From Spirodela intermedia (taxonomy: Eukaryota; Streptophyta; Magnoliopsida; Alismatales; Araceae): a stretch of DNA of 64,000 nucleotides. Shown here piece by piece: positions 35,710 to 47,376 of the stretch (the first letter of the stretch is position 1; each line of letters starts with the position of its first letter). The notes beneath the pieces are model-generated. The model did not search any database. It saw only the letters and a list, made by a program, of their open reading frames with translations, and was not told the DNA's origin. The stretch is from contig LR746271.1 in the NCBI GenBank assembly GCA_902729315.2, positions 3,866,001-3,930,000 of the forward strand, read 5' to 3'. Position numbers and translations under genes: made by a program.

Positions 35710-36543
35710 GGTGGCGCTGCAGGATCCCTCTCTTTCTAGTCCAGATATCACTTCTCTCTCTCTCTCTCTCTAGATGAGGAAGAAGAAGGGATCTCTAAAA
35801 GTCTTGCACTTTTTTGGGGATAACTCTCACCCACTATAAAAAGAGGCTCTGGTGGGAAGATATCTCCCTCTCTCTCTCCCCTCTCTCCGCGGGTATCTCT
35901 CTCTCTCTAGGGGAGTGACGAAACCCACGTGGATAACGTTAGGTTGAAAAGTCAAGGCGCCGGTGGCCATGTTGCGCGTGGAGCTCGATGTGGGTCCCAC
36001 AGCCACGGCTCTTACGCTTTTTCCCCATCCCCCCAACGGTGGTTCTTCTCCGACTTGTCGCGTTGACCCTTATCTGATGCCAACTCATGTGGAGGCAAAG
36101 GGGAGGAGAGTGGGCCCCACATTTCAAAACATGCGGTGGCCTAGTTTACAGTTGATTTTGGGCCCGAGCCCGTGCTCCAAGTCGGCCCAAATAAGCCCAC
36201 TGTCATCACCGACATCATTTATGGCATTATCATTTTGGTTTGACAGATGGCAATGTTTTAGTGGGTAATGCACCTTCTCTGTGTTCATCGAATAGTATTA
36301 GGTGAGCTTATGGGATACAGAGAAGAGGTCCCCGTAGAAACCTTCCCAACTACCAGTCGCATTGGGAGCCGTCTCCTTCAGAAACCTCCCCATCGGAGAG
36401 CTGATCCAGTGGAGAGAAGCAGCGGGAGTAGCTGATGGCGGCGAGAGTGGAGGAATTGCCGCTGGATAATTTTGTATTCTCCTTGCTGTCCGCTTTCCTT
36501 AAGAGGAGGGCGGGGACGTGGTGAGGGGCGAAGGGAGGGGGAG
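35710..36543. other. Bidirectional promoter region between two divergent genes
   Basis: The small minus-strand gene and the RING-ligase gene (+) diverge from here. The area holds CT tracts at about 35751-35772 and 35860-35910, and a TATAAAAAG on the plus strand at about 35835. That TATA is 700 bp from the RING start codon, so its use is uncertain. Confidence 0.5.
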
Positions 36544-39500
36544 ATGGGGGATTCGTCGTCGTCGAGGGATTCAGTGGAGCCTTTGCTCCGGTCGTCGTCG
36601 GAGGCGGCGGCGATTCCCAGCCGGCTTTCCGTTTTGCTCGGGCAGGCGACGGGGCAGAGGGGGCCGTCGTTGCTGGTGCGGCAGACGGCAGCGCGGCAGC
36701 TGGAGGAGCGACGAGCCGACTGGGGGTTCTCCAGGCCTGTGGTGGCGCTCGACATCTCGTGGAACGTCGCGTTCGTGGTGGCCTCCCTGGGGGTCCTGTC
36801 GTCCACCGTTAGGGAGCGGCCCAATGTTCCGATCCGGCTCTGGATCGCCGGCTATGCGTTGCAGTGTGTTGTGCACGTTGTTTTGGTGTGGGTGGAGTAT
36901 CGGCGCAGGAGTCGGCGGCAGACTGGGGGCGTGGAGGAGGGGAGACCCGAAGCGTCGGAACCCCAGGCGAATCACAACGAGGGTGAGGCGCAAGGTAGCG
37001 ACGAGGAGGCTGGAGGAAGGACTCCGGAATTCCGGTATGTCATTTATGAAAGTTTAAGCGGGCATAGCTGTTGCTTTCATTTTCTTCCTCATAATCGTCT
37101 TAGTTTCTAGGGTTCCGTGGATTGGTAGAAGTTTTGGGCTTGACTTTGTTTTCCGACATTCGCTCCTCGGAAGAATGGATCAAATAGATGCGGGAAATGT
37201 GGGACTAATTGAATTTCATTCTTGTCTGCTAAGATAATTCTTTTTGCTCACAGCTTGCATTCGATGCTCCTGATTCAAGAATTCCTGAAAACAGGGCATT
37301 CACTGAACTAGTCTCCCTTTGGTCCCCCCGTCGGGGTGCAAATACGATTCAACTGGCCTGCCTTCCCTGACAGAGAAGCTAGCTCTTTCTTTTTGATAGA
37401 TCGCTCCGCTCTGTACAAAAATCTTCAGCATCATTAATGAACCCAGGTCTGACTTTTACGGAAAGGGAAGGGACCCCTCTATTACCACTCTCTTTCTTTA
37501 AGAAAAAAAATCAGCAGAAACTCTAGTTATACATCTAAACTTACATTGAGGAATTGAAGAGGAAAGCATCGTATTATGACTAGTAAATTTTTAAAGAGAT
37601 AACCCAGAAGGAATATATTAATTTGTGCATGTCAAGGTTAAAATACTGTTATCATCACGATTGTGCATTCATAGACAAGCTGCTATTGATGTCTATAAGT
37701 TTTCCCTGCACTAGCATGATATTATGATAATCAGGTTTTGGGTAAATAATTCAGATGGATTGCGTTATTCAGCTTTAAAAAAATTGCATTTTAAATTTAC
37801 GTGCTGTTCTCCTCTTGACCATTGCATTCATAGGCAAGTGGCTACAGATGTCTAGAAGTTGTCCTTGGATTGTCATTTCTAGTCAGCGTTTTGTACTTTA
37901 TGGATAATTGTTTAAGAATTGTGAAAAATAACTTGATTTGATTTGAGCTTAGGCTTAAGACGGTCGGAGAGTGACCTGATCATAAACAAGATAGTGAACG
38001 TAGTCACTACATTATCCGCCAAGAACCCTTCTAAATGGGATGGGAGACATGAATCTGTTCTGAAATTTCTCTCTATCATATGTCAGATTTATATTTGATA
38101 TCAATAAATAGGCCAATGGAGTCAAAATGTGGACTGACTTAACGGGCCACTGGAGGTGAAAACAATAGGATATCGTTAATGGGCTAATGCTGTTCATTAG
38201 CTAGGAGTCCAATCATTGTGTTGACTCCTATCAATGGAGATGATGGGTGAATTTCATGTGTTTAGTATTCTGTTGTCATGTGAGAGAATGTAGAGTAGTC
38301 CAAGAGTCACGAATGAGGAGACTCAAATAAATAGCGTGTAACACTAGGGAGTGGCTTTTTGGTGCCTTAAGATATAAATGTAGAGGTTAAATCTCATCCT
38401 ATATTAGGCTGTATGTTGTGTGTGAATTTCATGTGTAGTTTTGATTATTTCATTTATCTCAAATTTCTCTTACAAGACGAACTTATGCTATTATCGTTCT
38501 TCCATTTCTATAGTCTTCGTATTGGGATTTGATCATATCACATCAAATTTCATGTACTTCTTAATAATTCTATTTTCTTATGGTACGAAAATTGCTGACT
38601 GTTTTCACTGTTCATGTGCTTCTTTTTGTCTTATTTATTTATGTGGAAACCATCTGAAATTATTTTCTCAGAGTTTATCTCCCCCCCCGCCAAAAAAAAA
38701 AAGAAAAAGGAGGGGGAAAGCGAGAAATAAAACTTTAAAAAAGGCAGTTCCACCTAATACATTAGTTTCAACTCTGGATTCTTAGTATTATTTGATGAAA
38801 AAGCATCCCTCTATTCGATGATCATTGAAGTATGAAGAAACTTTCTTTATCCTTTCTTTAAAGTATCCATTTCGATATACAGATCTCTCACTTTTATTGC
38901 TATTTCTTGCATTTATGTGAGCTCTGTTTTTTTTTTAATCAGGATGGCCAAAAGTTGTGAATCTCTCAACACGGTGACCTCCTTTATCTGGTGGATCGTT
39001 GGCTTCTATTGGGTGGTATCCGGTGGTGATGCCTTTCTACAGGATGCCCCTACACTATATTGGTATGACAAAAATTACACAAATGACATAGTATTTGGTA
39101 GATGGCTATATTGAAAGATTTATTCGGATTTTACTTTGAATAAACACATCTGAACTTTACTCCCCTTTATTTTAGTAGGCGCCAGTCTTCTTCATCTGGC
39201 CGCATTTGCACTGCTTTAAATACGGGGCAGCAAATAACAGACCGGATCTTCTCCTTATCCCGAAATATCTATCTTATTTATTATCCATTTTTTTAACCCT
39301 CATCCCTAGGTGTGCTCAAAGCTTGTGGTTTTCCTATTGTATTCCCATTTATTGATAACTGTGGTGATTTCTCAACATTTATGTATAGAAAAAAATAAAC
39401 ATCTATGTGGAAAGAAGAAGACCTCAAATAGCATTTCTTATGCAGAACGATACCAAAGGGTATTGAATGAATGAAATTGGGGTTTACATGGTGTATAATC

Positions 39501-41619
39501 TAATAGAGCCGCTTTAAGGTTCCCTGTGAAATTACTTGACTTCCATTGCCTTCTAAGTCGTATTAATGTGCTCATGTAGTCAAGTTTAACATTTTTAAAT
39601 GGTCGATTTAACCTGAGTTTGTTGTATTCCTATTATTGACCCTTTTCTATGTCAAATCTGTTAAATTTCTCTATTGATCAACAACGGCCTCATTTTAAAT
39701 AAAAATAACCTCAAAGAATTCTGGATGCGTTCTTCTTACCATACAAGTTGACTAAATATCTTGATTAAGATCATATCAAAATATTTTGAAGACCCTTTGA
39801 AAACCACATGTAGATAACTAGAAAACTCCTCATAAGTCTCTTGACTGCCTTTTTTTGGAGGGGAGTTTCTTGGTCTTAGATCCCCATATAGCAGTTAAGG
39901 TAACAATTAAATCCCTCATTTTTTCACTTCGACCCGTAGCTCCTGAGAGCTCGATTTGTCTTATTTTTTAGTCCCTATGTCTAATGAAGTTAGTTGGACT
40001 GAAGGACTATATATGAGATGGGCTGGGTATTAAGTCATGGGTCCAAGTGAAAAAATGAGGGATTTATCAGTAATTAAATCGGTTTATGAGGAGCTAAAAA
40101 CCAAAAAACCCGCTTTATTTCTTGATCTCACATGAACTTTTCATACTACGAGTTCATGATTATTTACATCGATTATGTTAATGGGTCGTGTAGTGATGAT
40201 GAACGAAAGTCCTCTAGAGGATATATATAACCAGACCAGGGGAACCACAATAAAAAAAATTCAAATCATCCTTCTTATGTTTTCGGAAGTCTTGTCTTTT
40301 CCATCACGGGTTGGAAAAAAAATCCGGTACTATTTCCCAATATCATGGTTACTGCTCTTTGAAAAAAAAATCCGGTACTATTTCGGAACTGGTTTCTTCT
40401 GGTGCCCGAGTTTCTTCGATAAATACTCTGATGAATCACAGCCGAAATTTTGGATTATTCTTCTTAAATCTCCATCTTCTTGTTTACTGCTCTTTGAAAG
40501 AGAAACTGTTTACAATATTTTCCAGACATCATCTTACATTTTCTTATGTTCATTGAGTATCTTCAGTGAATGTTGTGCAGGGGATTCATTAACCATGAAA
40601 ATCAAGACAAATTCGAACCATTGTTTTTAAACCTTATCATTTTCACAATTGCTTCAAAACAAGCTCTTCACGATTTTTTCCAGATATCATTTTATGTTTT
40701 CAGAACTGGTTCCATCTATTGTCTGAGTATCTCTAATGGATATGGTTCAGGGTATGTATGAATCTGCCCTGAGAATTACAGCAGAAAAACTCGTATTATC
40801 CTTCTTAAATCTCCCTGTTGTAGGGTAAAATAAGATCTTTGCTATATTTTCCAGACTTCCTATGTTTTCTTATGTTTATTGAAGATAAATATTTCACAAG
40901 TTTTATTTAATCATCTCATGGGGATTAAGGCAGAAAAAATCAAATTATCCTTCTAAAATATTTTCTTTTTCACCTACCTTTTGAAGAAAAACATTTTACT
41001 GCAGTACTTAAGTTGGGTGTCTTAAACCCATATTGCGCAGGTTGGCAGTGACATTACTGGCGTTCGACGTGCTCTTCGCCACCTTCTGTGTGGCTTTGGC
41101 GTGTGTGATAGGGATCGCCCTCTGCTGCTGTCTGCCTTGCATCATTGCCATTCTTTACACTGTGGCTGGCCAGGTCAGACCACATAATTTTCCATCAAAA
41201 AAAGAATTAAAAAAAAATGACCCCCCTTAATAATTCCCCCTCTGATGATAACAGGATGGTGCCTCTGAAGCTGACATCAGCATCCTCCCTCTGTACAAGT
41301 TCGTCCAGGGAGCCACTGAAGGGGAGAAAGGTAGTGATGTAGGGGGGTTGATGGTTCCCATGGAAAGTGATGATGGAGGTGATGGATGTGGGAGGTCACT
41401 TCTGCCTGAGGATGCGGTGAGTCCCCTTAATCGACCCATTATTTTTATATTATTTTTATCTGAATTATTGGGTTTGAATTTTTGGAGTGGAAAGCTTTGG
41501 ATGATTAGCTGTGAGTGATTATGACTTTTCCTAAATATTATCTATGATTTTTTAAAATTATTTTTTGTCTAATTTGGATAATGGTAATTGACCTATTTCA
41601 TATCTATGTTTGGTTATTT

Positions 41620-41657
<38 letters not shown>

Positions 41658-41813
41658 CCCCCTCCCTCTGAGATAACTTAATGCTCTATTCTCTTTCTCT
41701 GTAAGCTTGCTGCATGCTGCCAAAATCATTCTGGGACTGGTCTACTTGCTCACTGATGAAGAAAGATGTTATTGTTTTTGTTAATGAGATATTTCTTGCT
41801 CTCGCTGCTTGCC

Positions 41814-41846
<33 letters not shown>

Positions 41847-42074
41847 AACGGTTACGTTGGATAAAGATGTCACCATTGCCGTCAGTGTGGTGTAACCCTT
41901 AGACGCTGTGGTCTTCAGGTGTGCTGCATCTGCCTCACGGCGTATGAAGACGCCACGGAGCTTCGCTCCCTGCCCTGCGACCACCACTTCCACTCCGCCT
42001 GCATCACCAAGTGGCTCTCCATCAATGCAACCTGCCCCCTCTGCAAGTACAACATCCTCAAGGGCCCTGAATAG
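36544..42074 (+). CDS. Membrane-anchored RING-H2 E3 ubiquitin ligase (At4g11680/At1g12760-like)
   Basis: Probable E3 ligase that transfers ubiquitin from an E2 to substrates at an internal membrane. Five exons in phase give 353 aa: 36544-37034, 38943-39062, 41041-41173, 41255-41416, 41919-42074. The N-terminal 60 residues are Ser/Arg-rich. Hydrophobic segments occur near 72-90, 97-117, about 180-195, and 205-245 (including '[18 protein letters not shown]'). The C-terminal RING-H2 ligands are all present: C304, C307, C322, H324, H327, C330, C341, C344 with spacing C-x2-C-x14-C-x-H-x2-H-x2-C-x10-C-x2-C. The protein ends nine residues after the last ligand, as in the family. Intron 2 (39063-41040) is nearly 2 kb and repeat-rich. 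A CT repeat begins 15 bp after the stop. Substrates are unknown. Confidence 0.92.
39861..40111. mobile_element. MITE-like fold-back element in intron 2 of the RING gene
   Basis: The two ends are inverted repeats of about 70 bp: 39861-39936 against 40039-40111. The best part is a near-perfect 'AAATCCCTCATTTTTTCAC' arm whose complement lies at about 40045-40066. The ends start GGG and finish CCC. Total length is about 250 bp with no ORF, which fits a miniature inverted-repeat element; the superfamily and target duplication are not clear. Confidence 0.65.
40255..40960. repeat. Degenerate tandem duplications in intron 2 of the RING gene
   Basis: Blocks containing 'ATTATCCTTCTTAAATCTCC' or variants, followed by 'TATTTTCCAGAC' and 'TTTTCTTATGTT', recur near 40265, 40455, 40800 and 40935. 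A shorter duplication of 'AAAAATCCGGTACTATTTC' sits at 40316 and 40366. Units are roughly 190-340 bp apart and have diverged. Confidence 0.6.
41621..41653 (+). repeat. (CT)n microsatellite, intron 4 of the RING gene
   Basis: A pure CT run in the sense strand of the last intron; a second run lies at about 41819-41847, about 70 bp upstream of the last exon. Confidence 0.9.
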
Positions 42075-42084
42075 CTCCATTAAC

Positions 42085-42089
<5 letters not shown>

Positions 42090-42131
<42 letters not shown>
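42090..42131 (+). repeat. (CT)n microsatellite in the RING gene 3' UTR
   Basis: A CT run starts 15 bp after the stop codon and spans about 42 bp. A GA run of about 56 bp follows at 42392-42447. Confidence 0.9.
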
Positions 42132-42403
42132 GGGCCGACTCTAAACCCTATCTCTTTCTCTCTTTAGGACCTACTCTCCACCCTCTCTCCCTCTATCTCG
42201 GGCCGTGCATATATAAGTGATCATACTGTAGAATGTGTAGATATTTTCTATTATCATGTCCCGTAGGGTCCGTCTCATATTGGGCCTATTTTATGGGATT
42301 TATCCTCGCCTATCTGATTTTCTCTGGGCCTGGGCTGCCTTTTTTTCATACCCGGGCTTAGCCAAATATAATATATATATATAGATATAGCGAGAGAGAG
42401 AGA

Positions 42404-42451
<48 letters not shown>

Positions 42452-42565
42452 TCTTGTTTAAAGCCCAAAGCAACTGGGCTCATTTTAAAGATCCAAGTGG
42501 GCTCAATTTTTGCTCGAGTTGGCCCCATAACAATTTGACTTATGGTAAAATACATCCAAATTTAG

Positions 42566-45330
42566 TTTTCCCGTTTGCACTATCATTTCTCTCCTTTAAC
42601 CATTTTTGAATTTGTTTGAATGAGCTGAAATTCAAATTTCAGGCACCTAACAATAAAACCTCCTATTTTTAAGATCATCTTAATTATTTTTTGACCTACT
42701 TAAAGTCCTCCCCTTATAACCTTTAGAGGTATTGAATCAATTCTACGACTTTTTCTTGTTTCTATTGTTTTATTTCTCTACTAGTGGATTTCGTCAACCT
42801 TTGTAGATTTACATGATCTATTTTTATCTTATAGACTCAAGATGAAGTCCTTGTAGATTCAAGGGTTAGAGTTTACTCATTATGTGGATTTAGGGTAAAT
42901 AATTTTTACATAATTCTCATTTTTTTTGTGAATTTAAATACAAGATCTCAACTCCACGTATCTTAGAATACATCAAGTTGCATCAAAGCTCAGACTAATG
43001 ATCCAAATTCATGTCTAAATATGTTACAATGTAAAGGGGGTCAAATGAATGAAAATGACGTTTTTATGGCATGCCCTTTTTGTCAGATTTAATTTCTTGA
43101 GCATCAAGAATATATGCAAATGACATATTTTATGGATACCCAAAATATTTTATGGATAAATGATTTAGGGTATCCCTAGATAATTTTTTTACAAATGACA
43201 AATAGTTTAAAAAGTTTATCTGATTATGAAGGTAGTGAACATTTTTGGATGAAAGTTGATTTGCCCATTTTTAATAGTCATTTAAAATAGGAAAATTCTT
43301 TAGTTAGATTTCAAAATTTGAAAGGTTTTTTGAATACACAAAAATTATTAACAAAAAGTAAGTCAAACTAATTATTTATGAATTATAGGGTAGAATATCT
43401 GCATGGTGGGATCAACTTTAATGTACATATTTAAATCAAGCAAAGATCAAGTTTGTAGTTGAGATAAAATGAAGAAATTATTAAAATATAAATATTTTCT
43501 CTCAGGTTGTAAACATATTTTATCTGAGTAATATCAAAATTGTAGATAAGAAAATACATCAATAGTATAATATGCCAAAGGATTTTGTAGATTGTATTCA
43601 TTACTTAATTTAATTGAGTCTAAGTCATATATGATCTCGAGGTTTAAAAGTGGACTTAAATTAGATATTGAAGAAAAAGTATTATTATAATCAGTTTTCA
43701 AGTTAAATAATGCCTTTATGACTTTTGGATGTGTTGAATCTTTGTTAGAAAAAGGAAAAAATAGATGTCAAAATTCTAACAAAATGTCAAATTTTGAAAT
43801 AAACAAACTATTACTAGCACACATTTCATCTACTCTAAGTACTAGATGTTGAACAATTGTGGTTACACCAAATCAAACAATTATATACCATATAGACAAA
43901 GTTCTACACATAAAAGTTTTTATTCATCTAACTTTATTTATAAATGTTATAAATGTAAACAAACCCAACACATTTATGAGGATGATGAATTAGGCACTGA
44001 AATCATTTTTTGAGAAATTCATTATCAATTATTTTAATAATATTTTGATATGTAGTACCTTGAAGAATACCATATTCATCATTTGCGATTCTTACTAAGG
44101 GTCTTGGAGAAAAATAAATTATTTCTAAATTTAAAAATTATATTTTTTATGATTTCTAGTTCAGTCTTTGAAATCTGAAAATTTCGAAGATTTATACCCC
44201 AAAATATATATGAGTTGCATAGTTTTCATAGATTAGCCTCTCTTTACATAAAATTTAAAATTTGAGTTCTATTGTTGCTAGATTTACTAAATTCATAAAA
44301 AATAAATTTTATGTGAACTAAGGCAAGAAATAAAAATTTCATTCTTATAAAGAAAAAATGAAGTTATACCTCACTATTAGTACTTCTGAATTTTGATAAA
44401 TTATTTGATATTGAATGTGATGCATCAATTTTGGGAGTAAAATATGTTTTATCCTAAGAAAGTCATCTATTTATTTTCTATAGTGAAAAGCTCACTAATG
44501 CAAAAAATAAATTAACAACTTATGAATAAAAGTCTTATCATCTAATTAGAGCATCATATACTTAAAGTCATTATCTTATTCAATGAAATTTTATTCTGTT
44601 TACTGATCATTAAGCTTTCAAATATATTAATGGTCAGACTAGTATCAACATACTACATACAAGATGAGTTTATTTCATTCAAAAGATTCATTTTAATCAT
44701 CAATTACAAATCACAAAAAAATTGAATCAAGTTGCACATGCACTTAATAGAAAACATCATTCTTGATCACCCTTTGTGCTGAAATCAATGGTTTCAAATA
44801 TCTCAAAGAGTTATCTGTTGATGATGAAAACTTTACTAAAATTTGAAATATTTGCAAAAAAGGAAAATCAAGCTAAGGTTTGGAGCTCATTTTTCTAAAC
44901 AATTTCTTTTTTCTTAGAAATCAGTTATGCATTCCATGGAGCTCATTGCATAATTCATAAATTACATTTAGGAGGATTAGGAATATATTTAAGACATGAC
45001 ATAAATTACATTTTTTTTCTTCTTTTAGTTATTTTAAATTTATTTAAATGGGCAAAAATTCAAAGTTTAGGCCCAACAACAAAAACCCTCTTTTGAGGTT
45101 TTGATTCTCTTGTGGTGGATTTCAATGTCCTTTGTGGATTCCAACAAAACTTTCATCCTGTGGACTTGATATCAAATATTTGTGAATTCAAGGGTCAAAG
45201 TATTTTGATTTTGTGGATTTAGGGTGAAGAATTTGCACACAAATATCTTCTTTTTTATATAGATTTAAGGATGAAATTTTAACTCTACGCATCTTCGGCT
45301 TAGTCAAAGAAAGAGATAGAGTGAGTAGTT
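42566..45330 (+). mobile_element. Second decayed Ty3/gypsy chromovirus, plus strand
   Basis: LTR remnants at about 42590-43010 and 45020-45320 share a series of phrases around 'TGTGGATTTAGGGT'. The plus strand between them reads 'FWMKVDLPIFN' (Gag) near 43243-43275, a broken zinc knuckle 'KCYKCKQTQHIYED' near 43940-43980, the RT thumb/RNase H region from about 44200, 'TDH-AFKYINGQTS' near 44599-44640 and 'LNQVAHALNRKHHS' near 44720-44760. Stops are frequent and most of protease, RT and all of integrase are gone. The order and motifs are those of chromoviruses; exact ends are approximate. Confidence 0.75.
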
Positions 45331-46640
45331 GCTTATTAAAATCTTAAGTTGGGCCTACTAGGGAAGAGCCTTGGCCCTAGTCATTTTTTATGAATAACTT
45401 CAAGAAAGAAACTTCTCCCCTCCACGATGACCTCCAACGTGATGATGGATTAACATTCATCTGCCGTCCCCCTAGCAGCCGCCTACCTACTCGTGCTCAT
45501 AGCTTGATCAGAGTTCGGTGTGGTCCAGCAGAAAAAACATAAGTCGTCCGTATCAAGTGATATGTGAATTGCTCAGTAGTGCTTCGCCAGGATACAATGG
45601 GACATCCAAAAGCTCCAACGTATCCTCGAGGATCTATCTTTGAATAGATTTTTAAAATTCTTCTTTGTATTTTCATCATAAGATGGTCAACCTAAGCTTA
45701 CCTTGCTTGTCCAACCATGTGTTGGCCTTATTTGTCCTCACAAGCATTAAGTAGCCTTCACTTTTAAGGAAGTTTCTCCTACTCAAGATGAAAATGTATT
45801 CTTATCGTATGCACCCATCCTCTAGATAAGATTGACTTAACCACCTCATACATAACCTTAATCTATGCCTATCACATACTTGCCATTTGTCTCTACACGT
45901 GTTACGAATATGCACTCATTGTGCCCCATGCCATATTTGTGTCACTCAATGATGCATGCATGCCACTTGTGTCACACCACGCCACGATGTGCCAACATCG
46001 TGCCAATGTTATGGTGCCTCATTCAAACTACCTTTGAGAGTCATAATATATTCCTATGAAACCTCCTCTTATCCTAATGGAGTTGTTTGCCTAAGCATAA
46101 CACTCACACTGTGCCCCTCATACACTTCAGACGTGTTGTCATGTATGCCAATGCATGCCATTTGCACGGCATATATTGTATGCTAAAAGCTTCACAAATC
46201 CTTCTCTTGATACTCTCACTTACCCATTTGTGCCATCTATCTAAGTAGTGTGCACCAACACATGAACTCTTGCCACATGACACATTAGTACCATGCCATT
46301 GCACACCTAATGCACTAATGTGTATGCCATACCATGCCGACATACATGCTAACATGAATAATCATGCGACCTCATGCCAATGGTGAGATTAAGTTCCTCC
46401 AACTAAGGGGTGTCACAACGGGGCCTTGGCTTATGCCCTCTTTCCAGGCTTGATTGCTCTCATGCTGGTCGGTCCCTCCTACCACTTGTCTACTTGAGGC
46501 GCGCCACGGGCCCATAGCTAAGTTTGGGCTTTTCTTTTGAGCCCAGGTAAGCTATCGGGCTCACAAATGACCAACCCCATCTCAGCCCGGGCCCGGCCCA
46601 GGGCGTCGACCCGTCATCCGATTCCGTTCGGATGAACGCT
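45331..46640. other. Intergenic spacer with TGCCA/GTGTCAC-rich stretch
   Basis: No gene is seen. From about 45890 to 46370 the words TGCCA, CATGCC and TTGTGTCAC recur often without a clean period, like a decayed minisatellite. Near 46680-46735 GA repeats begin the INO80B leader. Confidence 0.45.
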
Positions 46641-46676
46641 TTCAGCCGAAGGCAACCCTCTGAAACTAAACATTCC

Positions 46677-46680
<4 letters not shown>

Positions 46681-46718
<38 letters not shown>

Positions 46719-46733
46719 AACGGGGAGAGAGAG
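46681..46733 (+). repeat. (GA)n microsatellite in the INO80B leader region
   Basis: An interrupted GA run of about 53 bp, 640 bp upstream of the INO80B start codon, in or next to the probable first non-coding exon. Confidence 0.85.
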
Positions 46734-47030
46734 AGAGTTCGACAGGGCCGCGATGGAGATAATTACCCAATGCCCTCGTCACCACCACCATCATCACGAG
46801 GGGGAATGGCTTCCACCTCCCACTTTATGCCCACCGGCTTCTCCATCCGCCTCCGCAACCCTAGAAGCTTCTTCTCCCGGGGCTCTGCTAGGGCTGACGG
46901 GGTCGCCTTCCCCCGTCGGCGTGTCCTCCTTCCCGGCGGTGCCACCGGGGCTCCCCTCTACCTGGGAACCGGAGGACCTTTGCAGCGTGGTTAGGCCGAC
47001 TTCAAGCCGCTTTTCCCCTGCTTGGAGGAG

Positions 47031-47327
47031 GTACGCCCCGCTGTTCCCGACCCCGATTTCTCCCCCGACCTTCCTTTGGGCTCTCGTGGTTGACTCCTCC
47101 GCGGGGGGACGCTCGCAATGCCCTCGGTGGCTGTAGGATTTTGCCCCCCTAAAATCTCACGCGATTTGTTTAATTTCGATGCGTATTCGGCGATTTTCTG
47201 ATCCTCTTGACGGGAGGATTCCTCAACCTCCGAGAGACTTCATTTCTACTGTTTGTGTTATTCGATCATCTTCTCTCCCGTATCACTGATTCCGTCCCGT
47301 AGAATTACTGATATTCGATTGCTGCAG
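47031..47327 (+). other. Probable 5'-UTR intron of the INO80B gene
   Basis: A donor (GAGGAG/GTACGC) at 47031 and an acceptor (TTGCTGCAG) ending at 47327 would join a GC-rich leader exon of about 0.4 kb to the coding exon, whose ATG is 50 bp further on. The leader carries open frames with ATGs (for example 46753) that would act as upstream ORFs if this transcript model is right. Confidence 0.5.
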
Positions 47328-47376
47328 TGGGGCATTAACCAAGGGGCTTCCTCTCTGCTAGATACATTTCGCTGTA

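Noticed and set aside
42358-42555. Minus-strand frame encoding a Ser/Leu run
   Set aside because: It is the translation of the GA/CT microsatellite at 42392-42447 and has no other content.
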